Positions 25,553 through 34,597 of a stretch of DNA of 64,000 nt are shown here, in pieces (the stretch's first letter is position 1; every line of letters starts with the position of its first letter). The translations under genes and the position numbers were made by a program. Below the pieces are notes generated by a model that did no database searches, had not been told where the DNA came from, and worked only from the letters and a program-made list of their open reading frames with translations. The DNA lies in contig CBDEGO010000003.1 of assembly GCA_965237995.1 (NCBI GenBank), positions 62,001 through 126,000 on the forward strand, given 5' to 3'. Source of the DNA: JAAELZ01 sp965237995. GTDB lineage: Bacteria; Pseudomonadota; Gammaproteobacteria; Arenicellales; Poriferihabitantaceae.

Positions 25553-25584
25553 GGTTAGTGAACACCTTATTGTGTTCTCTAACC
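25553..25584 (+). terminator. Hairpin after the YHS gene
   Basis: GGTTAGTGAACAC and GTGTTCTCTAACC form a 13-base stem with one mismatch and a 6-base loop. No T-run follows, so it may be a weak terminator or an mRNA-stabilising structure. Confidence 0.5.
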
Positions 25585-26114
25585 AGCTCTTGTAATTTAG
25601 GGTTTTTGTATTAATAGCTTTAAAAAATTATAAATATCAATTAGATACGCGACTGATATAACTTAACTGCTCTTCCGGCTTTGATGCTGCCCGCACAGCA
25701 AACATACCCCCACTGAAATTTTTCTTATTTAAAAGACCTAGCCTGAATACGTCAATTCGAATTTTTAAGATTCACCTACTTAGCCTCTTTGCCCAAAAAC
25801 TATTTATCCGTTTTGTAAGATCGCTTTCAGTACGAAGCTGTCAAAACCCACTTTGTCTTTGATACTCTAGATATAGAAATCTCGACTTTAGTAGTCAGAG
25901 GTACTGCTTTTGACGATAAGTCCCTTATAACCATTTATTATCGGTGCGATGGTAGCTTGAATCAGTCGTTAGCGTAAATGCAGTAAATAGCGTAATCCGC
26001 TATGACAGGCTATCTACCCAATATGCCTTTACTTAGCGTTGCCAGCTACGATGATTAAATTTCTAACAATTGGTGCGCCAACAGGGTTCTAACTAGGTTT
26101 ATAATTTGCACAAG
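25585..26114. other. Non-coding stretch, nothing recognised
   Basis: About 530 bases between the YHS gene and mtgA contain no convincing coding frame on either strand and no RNA gene that I can recognise. Stop codons are frequent in all frames. It may be decayed sequence; a promoter for mtgA is expected near its right end. Confidence 0.4.
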
Positions 26115-26843
26115 ATGCGAAGCAACCTATTTCATATTCCGGCTCGCCCTAAAGCGCGAAAGTCTAGACGTTTAAATATTATAAAACTGTTGAGATGGTG
26201 CGCCTATCTTATTGTAATTACAACAATAGTTTTAGTGTTCCCACTAAGATGGGTAGACCCTCCTACGTCAAGCTATATTATGCGTTACGAAAAAGCAGCC
26301 CTGCGCGATGCAAGGCACCAATGGGTAGATTTTGATCAAATTGCATGGCAAATGCCGCTAGCTGCGATCGCCGCTGAAGACCAGCAATTTCCGAATCATT
26401 GGGGATTAGATTTGCGGCAAATTAGATTAGCCTTTAAACATAATGCGACTCGTTCTACCCCTTTAGGAGCCAGCACCATTTCTCAACAAACAGTAAAAAA
26501 CCTCTATCTTTGGCCAAGTCGCAGCCTGTTTCGTAAAGGCTTAGAAGCTTGGCTCGCCATTGCGATGGAGCTCATGTTATCTAAAAAACGGATACTAGAA
26601 ATTTATCTAAACATCGCTCAATTCGGTAAATCTGTATTTGGAATTGGCGCGGCCAGCTACCATTATTTCGGCCAACCCGCTATCAATCTGAATCATTACC
26701 AAGCTTCATTACTCGCGGCCTCTTTGCCTACACCTTCTAGCTCTAACCCAGCCAAGCCTTCGAGTTATCTGCGCGAGCGTGGCTTAGCATTGCGCAAACA
26801 AATGCGCCAACTTGGTGGGCACCACGTCATAGATAAACTCTAG
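26115..26843 (+). CDS. mtgA: Monofunctional biosynthetic peptidoglycan transglycosylase
   Basis: MtgA polymerises lipid II into glycan strands at the inner membrane. The 242-residue product has a basic N-terminus, one membrane segment (about residues 25-42) and the GT51 core: IAAEDQQFPNHWGLDLRQI contains the E-D-x-x-F-x-x-H-x-G motif, GASTISQQTVKNLYLW the second, KKRILEIYLNIAQFG the third, and GIGAASYHYFG the fourth. All key catalytic signatures are present. The ATG at 26115 was chosen over an upstream TTG at 26106 because it gives a standard start. Confidence 0.95.
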   Translation: MRSNLFHIPARPKARKSRRLNIIKLLRWCAYLIVITTIVLVFPLRWVDPPTSSYIMRYEKAALRDARHQWVDFDQIAWQMPLAAIAAEDQQFPNHWGLDLRQIRLAFKHNATRSTPLGASTISQQTVKNLYLWPSRSLFRKGLEAWLAIAMELMLSKKRILEIYLNIAQFGKSVFGIGAASYHYFGQPAINLNHYQASLLAASLPTPSSSNPAKPSSYLRERGLALRKQMRQLGGHHVIDKL

Positions 26844-26850
26844 GTTTTAC

Positions 26851-27243
26851 TCAAGGCTGATTGCTCGACTTAGGGATAGATTCGTCTAATTCGTGCCACA
26901 TTGCTTTTGAACCTGCGTAGATATGGTATTTATTTGCACAGGTAAATGGAGTTTCAACGGACCCAATTCGTAAACGCTTAATATCAGGTTTATCACGCCT
27001 TGCGCTGTATAAGGGGCTACCACAATGCCTACAAAACGCGCGCACTTTGTACTGACTTGATTGAAACTCCTTAATGTGTTCTTGCCCACTAAATTGCAAT
27101 TTGTTGGATTCCAGTGGACTGTTTGTGGCAAAAGCACCGCCTTGCGCTTTTCTACATTGTGAACAATGGCAATACGCTATTTCTTCAATATCGCCGTCAT
27201 AGGTGTAACTTACGCGACCACACAAACATTGACCTTTAATCAT
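26851..27243 (-). CDS. GFA (glutathione-dependent formaldehyde-activating enzyme-like) family protein
   Basis: The 130-residue protein has the zinc-binding cysteines of the GFA fold: GQCLCGRVSY at the start, YCHCSQCRKAQGGAFAT, and FCRHCGSPLYS. Proteins of this family are widespread; few have the original formaldehyde-related activity, so the substrate is not claimed. Its start overlaps the 3' end of the DUF2161 gene by 8 bases, so the two are probably translated together. It converges on mtgA, 7 bases away. Confidence 0.88.
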   Translation of the reverse strand: MIKGQCLCGRVSYTYDGDIEEIAYCHCSQCRKAQGGAFATNSPLESNKLQFSGQEHIKEFQSSQYKVRAFCRHCGSPLYSARRDKPDIKRLRIGSVETPFTCANKYHIYAGSKAMWHELDESIPKSSNQP

Positions 27244-27928
27244 TATTTTCTTCGCTATATTGCTGTAACTCTTTGATTAAGCTACGATGTTGTTTCAATG
27301 CAGACTGGCCATTAGGTGTGAGTTGGTATACGCCACGACTAACCCGTTCAAACCAACCGTAATGGTCATGTTGTAAGATATTGCCTGCGCGCTGCACGCC
27401 AGTTTCCTTCCTTAATAATCCAAGCGCTAACGGCCCCTTGGCAAGAGCTGACAAACAACGCACTGCATCTTGTTTATATGCCGTCACGATAGGCGTTCCG
27501 GTGGTTCCGCCCAAATTTTGATCCCCTACCCGTTTCTCAAACTCAGTCAGCAATCGCTGCTGACGGATGGCACTTCTGCGCGGCTTATACGGTACAGGGT
27601 CGCAGCGGACATTCACTTTTAGTGCTTTGTTATCTAAAGTAATAATCCCTAACCCAAGCCGCTGACATAAGCCACGCACCGTTTTCCATTTACGTTTCCA
27701 TAACGGAGCAGAGTTAGGAAAAGCAATATAAACGGAATCACTTAACTTAAGCCGGTCGGTAGCTTGCAGAATTAAGTCTAAATTTAAGGTTAACTTAAGC
27801 TCGATAATCACCAATGGCTCAGCACCACGTTTAGCCACTAGATCGCAATGCTTAACTTCCCCTTTAACTTCGTAACCTTGCCTTTCAAGATAGTCGCGTA
27901 GTGGCGGATATAAGTCAGTTTCCTTCAC
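27236..27928 (-). CDS. DUF2161 family, PD-(D/E)XK nuclease-like protein
   Basis: The 230-residue protein starts LYPPLRDYLERQGYEVKGEV, followed by HCDLVAKRGAEPLVIIELKLTLN. The D...E-L-K arrangement matches the PD-(D/E)XK core of DUF2161, predicted as a nuclease or phosphodiesterase. The C-terminal half contains a winged-helix-like region (ALAKGPLALGLLRKETGVQRAGNILQHDHYGWFERVSRGVYQLT). It sits between the nitrilase and GFA genes, 3 bases from the former, in one apparent operon. The function is not established. Confidence 0.82.
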   Translation of the reverse strand: MKETDLYPPLRDYLERQGYEVKGEVKHCDLVAKRGAEPLVIIELKLTLNLDLILQATDRLKLSDSVYIAFPNSAPLWKRKWKTVRGLCQRLGLGIITLDNKALKVNVRCDPVPYKPRRSAIRQQRLLTEFEKRVGDQNLGGTTGTPIVTAYKQDAVRCLSALAKGPLALGLLRKETGVQRAGNILQHDHYGWFERVSRGVYQLTPNGQSALKQHRSLIKELQQYSEENND

Positions 27929-27931
27929 GGT

Positions 27932-28777
27932 CTAAGCATCATGCTCCTTGAGAAGCGGCAACCGATAGTCAGTCAACCTATCGGTTAAAAATGAATATTG
28001 CTCCCTTGCTTGTTGTATAACCGACCGAGAAATATGTAATTGCTTGAACGCTTCTTTTGTATTCGGAAAATGCTTAGCGGGTGTATTTTTGTCCATCCAC
28101 GGCAAGCAAAATATTGAGTTGCCATAATGCTCGCCAGCACGATTAAGGCTTAGTAAATAGACTTGGTTTTCTATCGCACGTGTTTTGGCGAAATCATGCC
28201 AAGTCTCAAACGATTCATCTCGATAATAAGCACCACAATGCAAAATAATATCCACATTATGCTCTACTGATAAGGCTCGAGAAAGCTCTGGAATACGAAT
28301 GTCATAACAAATAATCGGTGCCAAAGTAAAGCCGTTTAACTCAAAAGTAAATAGATGTGAACCGCATTGAAAATAATCTTTCTCCATTGAAGCGCCATAC
28401 TGCGCGAGATGCACTTTATTATAATGACCACGAAGCTGCCCGTTAGCATCCACCATGGCTACACAAATGAACGTGCCGTCATGGTTAGTTAAAGCGAAGC
28501 TGTAGACGACAGCAACATCGTAACGCGCTGCTAATGCACTCCAAGCTTTAAACGACGCCCCATCCAGTGGCTCGGCTAACGTATCTAAGGCATTAAAACT
28601 CTCTCTTGAATAGTCTATGCTAGATAACTCGGGCAAGACAATCAGATCAACGTTCTCAGATTGCTCGATCGCTTTACTCACCTTATTTACTGAGGAACTG
28701 AGGTGGGCATCACGCTCTGCTGCCGTTACCATCGACGGCACAGTAAGTTGACAAGCCAACAGACTAAGCGTTTTCAA
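27932..28777 (-). CDS. Carbon-nitrogen hydrolase (nitrilase superfamily)
   Basis: The enzyme class hydrolyses amides or nitriles. The Glu-Lys-Cys triad is visible: Glu 50 in VLPELSS, Lys 121 in YNKVHLA and Cys 157 in IICYDIRIPE. The product has 281 residues. The only in-frame start is TTG at 28777, without a clear ribosome site; the frame is open further upstream, so the N-terminus is uncertain. It heads a minus-strand cluster with DUF2161 and GFA genes. The specific substrate is unknown; the motif context resembles omega-amidase/N-carbamoylputrescine-type members. Confidence 0.85.
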   Translation of the reverse strand: MKTLSLLACQLTVPSMVTAAERDAHLSSSVNKVSKAIEQSENVDLIVLPELSSIDYSRESFNALDTLAEPLDGASFKAWSALAARYDVAVVYSFALTNHDGTFICVAMVDANGQLRGHYNKVHLAQYGASMEKDYFQCGSHLFTFELNGFTLAPIICYDIRIPELSRALSVEHNVDIILHCGAYYRDESFETWHDFAKTRAIENQVYLLSLNRAGEHYGNSIFCLPWMDKNTPAKHFPNTKEAFKQLHISRSVIQQAREQYSFLTDRLTDYRLPLLKEHDA

Positions 28778-28819
28778 ATCGATGATGCCGTTTTCAGAGA
28801 GCTTTCAAGTGGTTTCACA

Positions 28820-29575
28820 TTACCCTGGCGGGGTAAAACTACAGAATATTTTCTTAACATAGTGATCGCTACGCCATTGATAACCCATACCAACCGGAAC
28901 AATGAAGGTATCACCTGCTTCAAATTTAAACTCAATGTCATCGGCATTAATTACCGACCCTTTGCCTTCAATAATATGCATCAGCTCTGTTCGATTTATA
29001 ACGTCAGGCACACGGCGCATTTGGTCACAATCCCATACGCCTGCATCAAATTGACTGTGACTGTATGGCGTAGCAATATTCATATTGGGCACGCCATTTT
29101 CAAAGCCCACAGCATCTAGCCCTGCCATGGCGGTTAATTGCATATGCGGACCAATTTTAGTCGCTCGCAACGCAGTATCTTTGATAGTGGCTTCTTGTGC
29201 AGGGCCACTAAAAATCACATAAAACTTGCGTACCTTCTCGGTTTGCTTCCAAACGCACAACATACCTTTTGGTATAACAAAATGATCACCCGCTACAAAC
29301 GTTTGCTCAGAACCCGATTCATCGATCAAAGTAACCGAACCTTCCAGCATATAAATATATTCATGCACACTCCAACAATCTAGCTTAGTCACATAAGGTG
29401 TGCAGTCCCACAACCCGGCTGTTAGTCTGCCTTCATGTAAATTCAGATACTCATGCCCTCTCTGCACTGGCGCAGCAGAATCGAGCTCTTCTTCCGGTAT
29501 TTCTTCCCACTCTGGAAGTTCACCCGCGTTGGGCCCATTTATATCGAGTTTAATTACGGTTTGATCTTTCATCAT
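28820..29575 (-). CDS. Bicupin protein (two cupin_3-like domains)
   Basis: The 251-residue protein has two cupin domains. The first includes SVHEYIYMLEGSVTLIDESG and GDHFVIPKGMLCVWKQ; the second includes RTELMHIIEGKGSVINADD and GDTFIVPVGMGYQWRSD. This E-x(6)-G and G-D-x-x-x-V-P-x-G pattern matches cupins of the DUF861 group linked to ureidoglycine or glyoxylate chemistry. Histidines at the metal positions are reduced to one in each domain, so metal binding is uncertain. The start may be either of the first two ATGs. Confidence 0.8.
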   Translation of the reverse strand: MMKDQTVIKLDINGPNAGELPEWEEIPEEELDSAAPVQRGHEYLNLHEGRLTAGLWDCTPYVTKLDCWSVHEYIYMLEGSVTLIDESGSEQTFVAGDHFVIPKGMLCVWKQTEKVRKFYVIFSGPAQEATIKDTALRATKIGPHMQLTAMAGLDAVGFENGVPNMNIATPYSHSQFDAGVWDCDQMRRVPDVINRTELMHIIEGKGSVINADDIEFKFEAGDTFIVPVGMGYQWRSDHYVKKIFCSFTPPG

Positions 29576-29816
29576 ATTGATACTAAATTGGAAATATTAG
29601 GTTATTAGACCCCTTGCTATGCCTCTGCATAATTAGAAAATTTTAGCTGCTACGCTTCTTTAGCACGCCCACTTGAAATAATAGTACGATAAGCAATAAT
29701 CGAATAACTTCGTATTGTCGACAATATCAGTTACTTGATACTAAACCTATCACCTTTCGCTCTCTGTGCAAGAGTATCATCGTAAGTAAATCATCTCTAA
29801 TTCACATTGTGGATGT

Positions 29817-30734
29817 TCAGTCTGCTTGTTGTGGCGGCCGAGCTTTCGCGCCTTCCTTTTCGGTAGGCGTCACCAAAGTAATGCCAATCATCATCACCAC
29901 TATCGACAACCGTACCCAAATAGAGTGTTCTTCAGCAAACAAAAGAATGCCCCAAAGTACGCCAGACAACGTCACAATGTAAGCTGTTTGACTAGCAAAT
30001 ACCGAACCCGATAAGCCGATCGTGTAAAAAAATAACGAGTAAGCTATAACACTAATTGCAGCTGTAGCCACAATTGCCATGCTGGAAATAGACCATATCC
30101 ATGACACCGGCACCCCAACCCCTGTCCACAACAACATCACGCCTAGCGCTACAGAAGCGACGATGGTCGACCCGCTAAGTATCTCAGTGATCGGCATTCT
30201 ATCGCCGACCCCTTTTTCTATGAACACATTTTCAGCCGAGTAGCCAATCGCGCATAAGACTACGAGTAGTATCCAAAAGCTGGCATCGTCACTCGCAAAG
30301 CCTTGATCAGGAATCACCAATAATAGTATAGCCACCATCCCTAACAAAATACCCATCGCACGCTTTAAGACCAACGCTTCATACCGTAGCACCCACATAA
30401 TGAAGTAGGTAAAGACCGGCACGGTAGATACAGTAACCGACAAGATTCCAGCAGAAAGATGCGGCGCCGCGTTGTAATATAATAAATCTGGGGCAACGAT
30501 ACCTAACACGGCAATGGTTGAATAATGCTTCAAATGCTTAAAACGAAATGGTGGGATCTTTTTGATCCAACAAATCACAATAAATATCATCGCACTGAGT
30601 ACCACCTGCCAGGCGGTTAGGGTTACTGCGGAGGTACCGTCAGCGGTTGCAATCAGCGCAAGAGAAAAAGTGACACCCCACAGTAATCCGCAAGTTAATA
30701 TTAAAAGGTAAGGAAATACAGCGTTCTTTGTCAT
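29817..30734 (-). CDS. EamA/DMT-family transporter
   Basis: The 305-residue protein is hydrophobic throughout with about ten membrane segments arranged as two EamA halves (YLLILTCGLLWGVTFSLALI... and ...SFWILLVVLCAIGYSAENVFIEKGVG). The drug/metabolite superfamily exports or imports small metabolites; the substrate is not predictable here. The C-terminus is soluble and basic. It stands between the cupin gene and the divergent amidohydrolase. Confidence 0.88.
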   Translation of the reverse strand: MTKNAVFPYLLILTCGLLWGVTFSLALIATADGTSAVTLTAWQVVLSAMIFIVICWIKKIPPFRFKHLKHYSTIAVLGIVAPDLLYYNAAPHLSAGILSVTVSTVPVFTYFIMWVLRYEALVLKRAMGILLGMVAILLLVIPDQGFASDDASFWILLVVLCAIGYSAENVFIEKGVGDRMPITEILSGSTIVASVALGVMLLWTGVGVPVSWIWSISSMAIVATAAISVIAYSLFFYTIGLSGSVFASQTAYIVTLSGVLWGILLFAEEHSIWVRLSIVVMMIGITLVTPTEKEGAKARPPQQAD

Positions 30735-31048
30735 TACAAAAACCTGATGGGGCCAATATGATGTCCATGCGACTGTAACAGATAGCCTACTAGCGAAACC
30801 AGAACCAAGTCGTTGATTGGTAATGTATCGTATAAATAGGTTCGATATAAAGTGATCGATAATTTTGTGCCCATTTGCTTATACTAAAATAAAGCCTAGT
30901 AGACGCTGCTTTCTATTGTTGCTATAACCTTAATTTGTAAAATACTTAAAATCGAAAATGGATACCAACCATGGTCACTTTCTTTCAAAGAAGTTCAATA
31001 ATCAAACAATAACCGACATTCAACTTCACCAAACTTACGGATTGATCA
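30735..31048. promoter_or_regulatory. Divergent intergenic region
   Basis: 314 bases separate the minus-strand EamA gene from the plus-strand amidohydrolase gene. It is AT-rich and presumably holds both promoters. No operator palindrome, RNA gene or ORF could be supported. Confidence 0.35.
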
Positions 31049-32257
31049 ATGAAGGCAGTTAAGCTCTTTTTAATCGCTAGTCTGTTTCCTCTTACCGCGC
31101 AGGCTGGCATGGTTTTAAGTGGGGCGACTATTTTTCCAAGCCCAACGAGTGAAGTCATACATACAGGAAATATAATAGTCAAAAATGGAGTCATTGCGTC
31201 AGTTGATGAAGGAGCGATTTCAAGCCAAGCCGGTGCTATTGATCTATCAGGCAAGTTCATCACAGCGGGGTTTTGGAACACTCATGTTCACTACTTATTT
31301 GAAATTTCTGATACGCGTTCTGAAAACCTAACGAAGATCGAGTCTCTTTTATCAGAATATTTTTTACAATGGGGGTTCGTGAATACAGTCGATGTGGGCT
31401 CTAACCCCGAGGTTCTTTTATCGATAGATGAAGCCATTCAATCTGGAAAAGTAGTTGGACCAAATATTTACCAAATAGGCGGGAGTTTTGTGCCAGAAGG
31501 AGGCTCCCCATTTTACGTCCCACTTAAATTTCCAGAGTTTAAATCATCTCAACAAGCCAAAGAGTTGGCGTTGTCAGCACTGGAACTCGGCATGGATGGT
31601 ATCAAACTGTTTACGGGTTCTTGGGACACCCCTGAAACAGTCGTTTTGATGAATCCTGAGCACGCAAAAATTGCAGTAGATACTGCCCATGAGCGAGGAA
31701 AATTGGTTTTTGCTCATCCTTCAGATTCTGACGGCGCACGCATTGCCATCGAGTCAGGGGTAGACGTCCTAGCACATGCTTTTCCACCCGAGTTAAAAGG
31801 CCCATGGGATAAGTCATTACCGGCAAAAATGAAACAAACTGGTACAGCGTTAATCCCCACACTTAAGCTATTCCGCCATGATTTACAACAGATTGGATTG
31901 CCTAAATTTATTATAGACCGCGTTGAGCAGAACGCGATAGACCAAGTTTCTGCGGCGCATAAAGAAGGTTGCCAAATACTGTTTGGAACAGATGTTGGTC
32001 ATATGGATGACCCAAACACGACCCAAGAGTTTATTCTTATGGAAAAAGCGGGTTTAGATTTCAATGATATTCTTAGTGCACTCACTGTAGAGCCTTCAAA
32101 GTTATTTGATGTTGCTGATCATCAAGGAGTCGTAAAGAAAAACTTTCAGGCAGATTTTGTAGTACTAAACTCTGATCCTAGATCGAACGTCACTGCATTT
32201 GCAGATGTCTACATGATTATTAAAGAGGGCGAAGTCATTTATAAAAAAGAGACATAG
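31049..32257 (+). CDS. Exported amidohydrolase-family protein
   Basis: The 402-residue protein has a signal peptide (VKLFLIASLFPLTAQAG) and an amidohydrolase TIM-barrel: NTHVHYLFE near residue 75 (first H-x-H), GIKLFTGSW with a Lys, LVFAHPSD with a His, VDVLAHAFP with a His, and LFGTDVGHM with the Asp. The metal ligands are thus present in the usual order. The C-terminal NFQADFVVLNSDPRSNV returns to the small beta domain. Related imidazolonepropionase-like proteins act on peptides or cyclic amides; the substrate is unknown. Confidence 0.85.
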   Translation: MKAVKLFLIASLFPLTAQAGMVLSGATIFPSPTSEVIHTGNIIVKNGVIASVDEGAISSQAGAIDLSGKFITAGFWNTHVHYLFEISDTRSENLTKIESLLSEYFLQWGFVNTVDVGSNPEVLLSIDEAIQSGKVVGPNIYQIGGSFVPEGGSPFYVPLKFPEFKSSQQAKELALSALELGMDGIKLFTGSWDTPETVVLMNPEHAKIAVDTAHERGKLVFAHPSDSDGARIAIESGVDVLAHAFPPELKGPWDKSLPAKMKQTGTALIPTLKLFRHDLQQIGLPKFIIDRVEQNAIDQVSAAHKEGCQILFGTDVGHMDDPNTTQEFILMEKAGLDFNDILSALTVEPSKLFDVADHQGVVKKNFQADFVVLNSDPRSNVTAFADVYMIIKEGEVIYKKET

Positions 32258-32483
32258 GGCTTCAAAATTAATTCATGAGTAGATGCTTTAAAGCAATAGA
32301 CGCCTTTTCGATAAGCTCACTTTGATCCTAGTTCCGTAGGTCTTGACTTTACCAAAAGGTGAAAACATACTCACTACGGTCATTCTGAAGACAAAGGAAT
32401 CATACTAATCTGCTGCCTAATGTTGATTATCCAGTCACTTTCAAATGATGTGGCAACGTATCCCTTTTACCAAAAAGATCACT

Positions 32484-32888
32484 ATGCTAAATCCATTTCA
32501 CCTATCATTTGTAGTACCTAATAAGGCCGAAGCTAAACAGTTTTATGTTGACACTCTAGGGTGTGAAGTCGGTAGAGACAATGACAATTGGTTCGATATT
32601 CTTTTTTTTGGTCATCAAATTACTATCCACCAAGCAACAAACCGAATGCAGTCCTATGTGATCGATCATTTTGGTCCTGTGCTGACAAAAGAGGAGTGGC
32701 AAGCTATTGCTCAACGACTTGAGGCTGCTGGCGTAGAATATGTAGCAAAACCTTTTGTAAGAGCCGATTCTAGCGGTAATGAATCGGGTAAATATTTAAT
32801 AGAAGACCCATCTGGCAATACTCTAGAGTTCAAATACTACGATAACTTCGAACAAACAGTTGGCGAAAGTACGCAACAAGCGTGTTAA
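32484..32888 (+). CDS. VOC-family (glyoxalase/bleomycin-resistance-like) protein
   Basis: The ATG at 32484 gives 134 residues: FHLSFVVPNKAEAKQFYVDTLGCEVGRD, then FFGHQITIHQAT and LIEDPSGNTLEFKYYD. This is a single VOC fold with the N-terminal His and C-terminal Glu of the metal site. A longer frame upstream starts with non-homologous residues and was not used. It precedes an acetyltransferase gene by 15 bases, so the two are probably co-transcribed. Confidence 0.85.
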   Translation: MLNPFHLSFVVPNKAEAKQFYVDTLGCEVGRDNDNWFDILFFGHQITIHQATNRMQSYVIDHFGPVLTKEEWQAIAQRLEAAGVEYVAKPFVRADSSGNESGKYLIEDPSGNTLEFKYYDNFEQTVGESTQQAC

Positions 32889-32903
32889 ATCTGCTCAATT
32901 TTA

Positions 32904-33362
32904 ATGAAGTTTAGTATTCGAAAATCTTCGCCAGAAGATGCATCAATTGTTATTGAGTTACTTAATGAGTTTGCGGAATATGAAAATATTCCAACTGACG
33001 AGGTGAAGTTGACCAAAGAAAGGTTCCGTATCTATGGGTTTGGTGAATTGAAATGCTTCGACTGCGATATAGGTTTTGCCGATGATAAACCCATTTCCTA
33101 TACTTTATATTCCACTAGATTTTCAGGTCTTAAAGGACGCCCTGTTATTTATTTAGAAGACTTATTTGTCTCTCATGAGCACCGCAAGAATGGATTTGGT
33201 AAGATGATGCTGATGCACACGTTAGACTATGCAAAATCCATTGATTGTGAATTTGTAGAATGGGTCGTATCTGATAAAAATACTCCAGCACAACAATTTT
33301 ATAAGCACATAGGAGCAACTCTAAAACAAGAAAACATAGTTTGTAGAATAAGCTCGAAATGA
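32904..33362 (+). CDS. GNAT acetyltransferase, spermidine/spermine N-acetyltransferase-like
   Basis: The 152-residue protein fits the small GNAT family close to diamine acetyltransferases: IRKSSPEDASIVIELLNEFAEYE, YSTRFSGLKGRPVIYLEDLFV, then the acetyl-CoA loop EHRKNGFGKMMLMHTLDYA and NTPAQQFYKHIGA. The YLEDLFV strand and the pyrophosphate loop match SSAT-type enzymes, which acetylate polyamines, although many such proteins use thialysine or other amines. An amine-related role fits the ureohydrolase downstream. Confidence 0.85.
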   Translation: MKFSIRKSSPEDASIVIELLNEFAEYENIPTDEVKLTKERFRIYGFGELKCFDCDIGFADDKPISYTLYSTRFSGLKGRPVIYLEDLFVSHEHRKNGFGKMMLMHTLDYAKSIDCEFVEWVVSDKNTPAQQFYKHIGATLKQENIVCRISSK

Positions 33363-33490
33363 CCGTTTTGGGCAAAACTAAGCCAGTCGATGAAGGCCTT
33401 TAACATGGTTATAGCGCCTTTCCTTAAGTAACTCCATAAGAAATTGGCACCCTTTAAGAACGCAACATCATATCTAGCTAAATAATAATC

Positions 33491-34498
33491 ATGTCCACCC
33501 GCAATTCAGACTATAACTTTGAAAAAAACCAAAATGCATTTATGGATGCATTATATTGGTATGGTGTTCCTACTTTGTTTCGTGCACCAAACGACCCAAA
33601 CCCCAAAAACTGCGATATAGCACTGGTCGGGGTACCGCACAGTACGGGAAATGGTACAACTGAGCGAGATCAACATCTAGGCCCTCGTGCGGTGCGTAAT
33701 GTATCTGCAAATGGTCGACGTGTGCATATGAAGTTCGAACTTGACCCTTGGAACGCGTGCAGAATCAATGATTTGGGTGACGTCCCTTTAACGCATGCGA
33801 ACAATAATGAAAAGTCGATAGAACATATTACCGAGTATTACCAAAGAATTGATGCGGTCGGCACTCGGCCGGTATCCGTGGGCGGCGACCACTCTATTAC
33901 TGGCGGCATTTTACAGGCACTCGGTGGCCCCACGTCAACACTGACCAACGGGGAAAAAGCCTGTATCTTGCACTTTGATGCACATACTGATTGCTTTAGT
34001 AACATGAAGCATTTTTTAGGTGCCGAAAAATCAGCAGCTCACTGGGCTTCGTATTTAGCGCTTGATGGTCATGTAGATGCGCATCACAGTGTACAAATTG
34101 GAATACGCGGGAATGCGCGTACGCTAGACTGGTTAAAACCAAGTTATGAGCATGGCTATGAAGTCATCACCATGGATCGATATAACGACATCGGTGCGCA
34201 AAACAGCATTGATATTATTCAGGAGCGCATCGGTGATAGGCCACTATACATTACTTTTGACCTTGATTGTCTTGACCCTACCGTGGCTCCCGGCGTTTCA
34301 AACATAGAGGCGGGCTGCGCTGGATTTCAAATTAATCAAGTCATGGAATTGCTGCAAAGCGTTAGAGGGTGCAACATTATTGGCGGTGATGTTGTTTGTT
34401 TAATCCCAACTAAAGACAGCCCGAATAACATCACCTCAATGGTCGCTACAGCCATTATGTTTGAAATGATCAGCTTAATTGCCGATAACCATCAGTAA
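33491..34498 (+). CDS. Ureohydrolase, agmatinase/guanidino-acid hydrolase type
   Basis: The 335-residue enzyme has the dimanganese signatures GGDHSI, HFDAHTDCF and TFDLDCLDPTVAPG, placing it in the arginase/agmatinase family. Sequence around the active site (FDLDCLDPTVAPGVSNIEAG) is more agmatinase-like than arginase-like. Members hydrolyse agmatine, guanidinobutyrate, guanidinopropionate or related compounds with release of urea. A true arginase is encoded separately at 62.5 kb, and an amidinotransferase at 22 kb could supply guanidino acids. The actual substrate is open. Confidence 0.88.
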   Translation: MSTRNSDYNFEKNQNAFMDALYWYGVPTLFRAPNDPNPKNCDIALVGVPHSTGNGTTERDQHLGPRAVRNVSANGRRVHMKFELDPWNACRINDLGDVPLTHANNNEKSIEHITEYYQRIDAVGTRPVSVGGDHSITGGILQALGGPTSTLTNGEKACILHFDAHTDCFSNMKHFLGAEKSAAHWASYLALDGHVDAHHSVQIGIRGNARTLDWLKPSYEHGYEVITMDRYNDIGAQNSIDIIQERIGDRPLYITFDLDCLDPTVAPGVSNIEAGCAGFQINQVMELLQSVRGCNIIGGDVVCLIPTKDSPNNITSMVATAIMFEMISLIADNHQ

Positions 34499-34597
34499 GG
34501 CCACAACGATATCTAGCTGTATACTTCGCCCTTCTCCTCATCGAACTGTAAGTACTAAACAAGCATCTTATAACGATAGCGGTGTTCAGCACATGAG

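Noticed and set aside
28703..29119. 138-codon plus-strand frame across the nitrilase/cupin junction
   Set aside because: Overlaps two well-supported minus-strand genes and matches no family.
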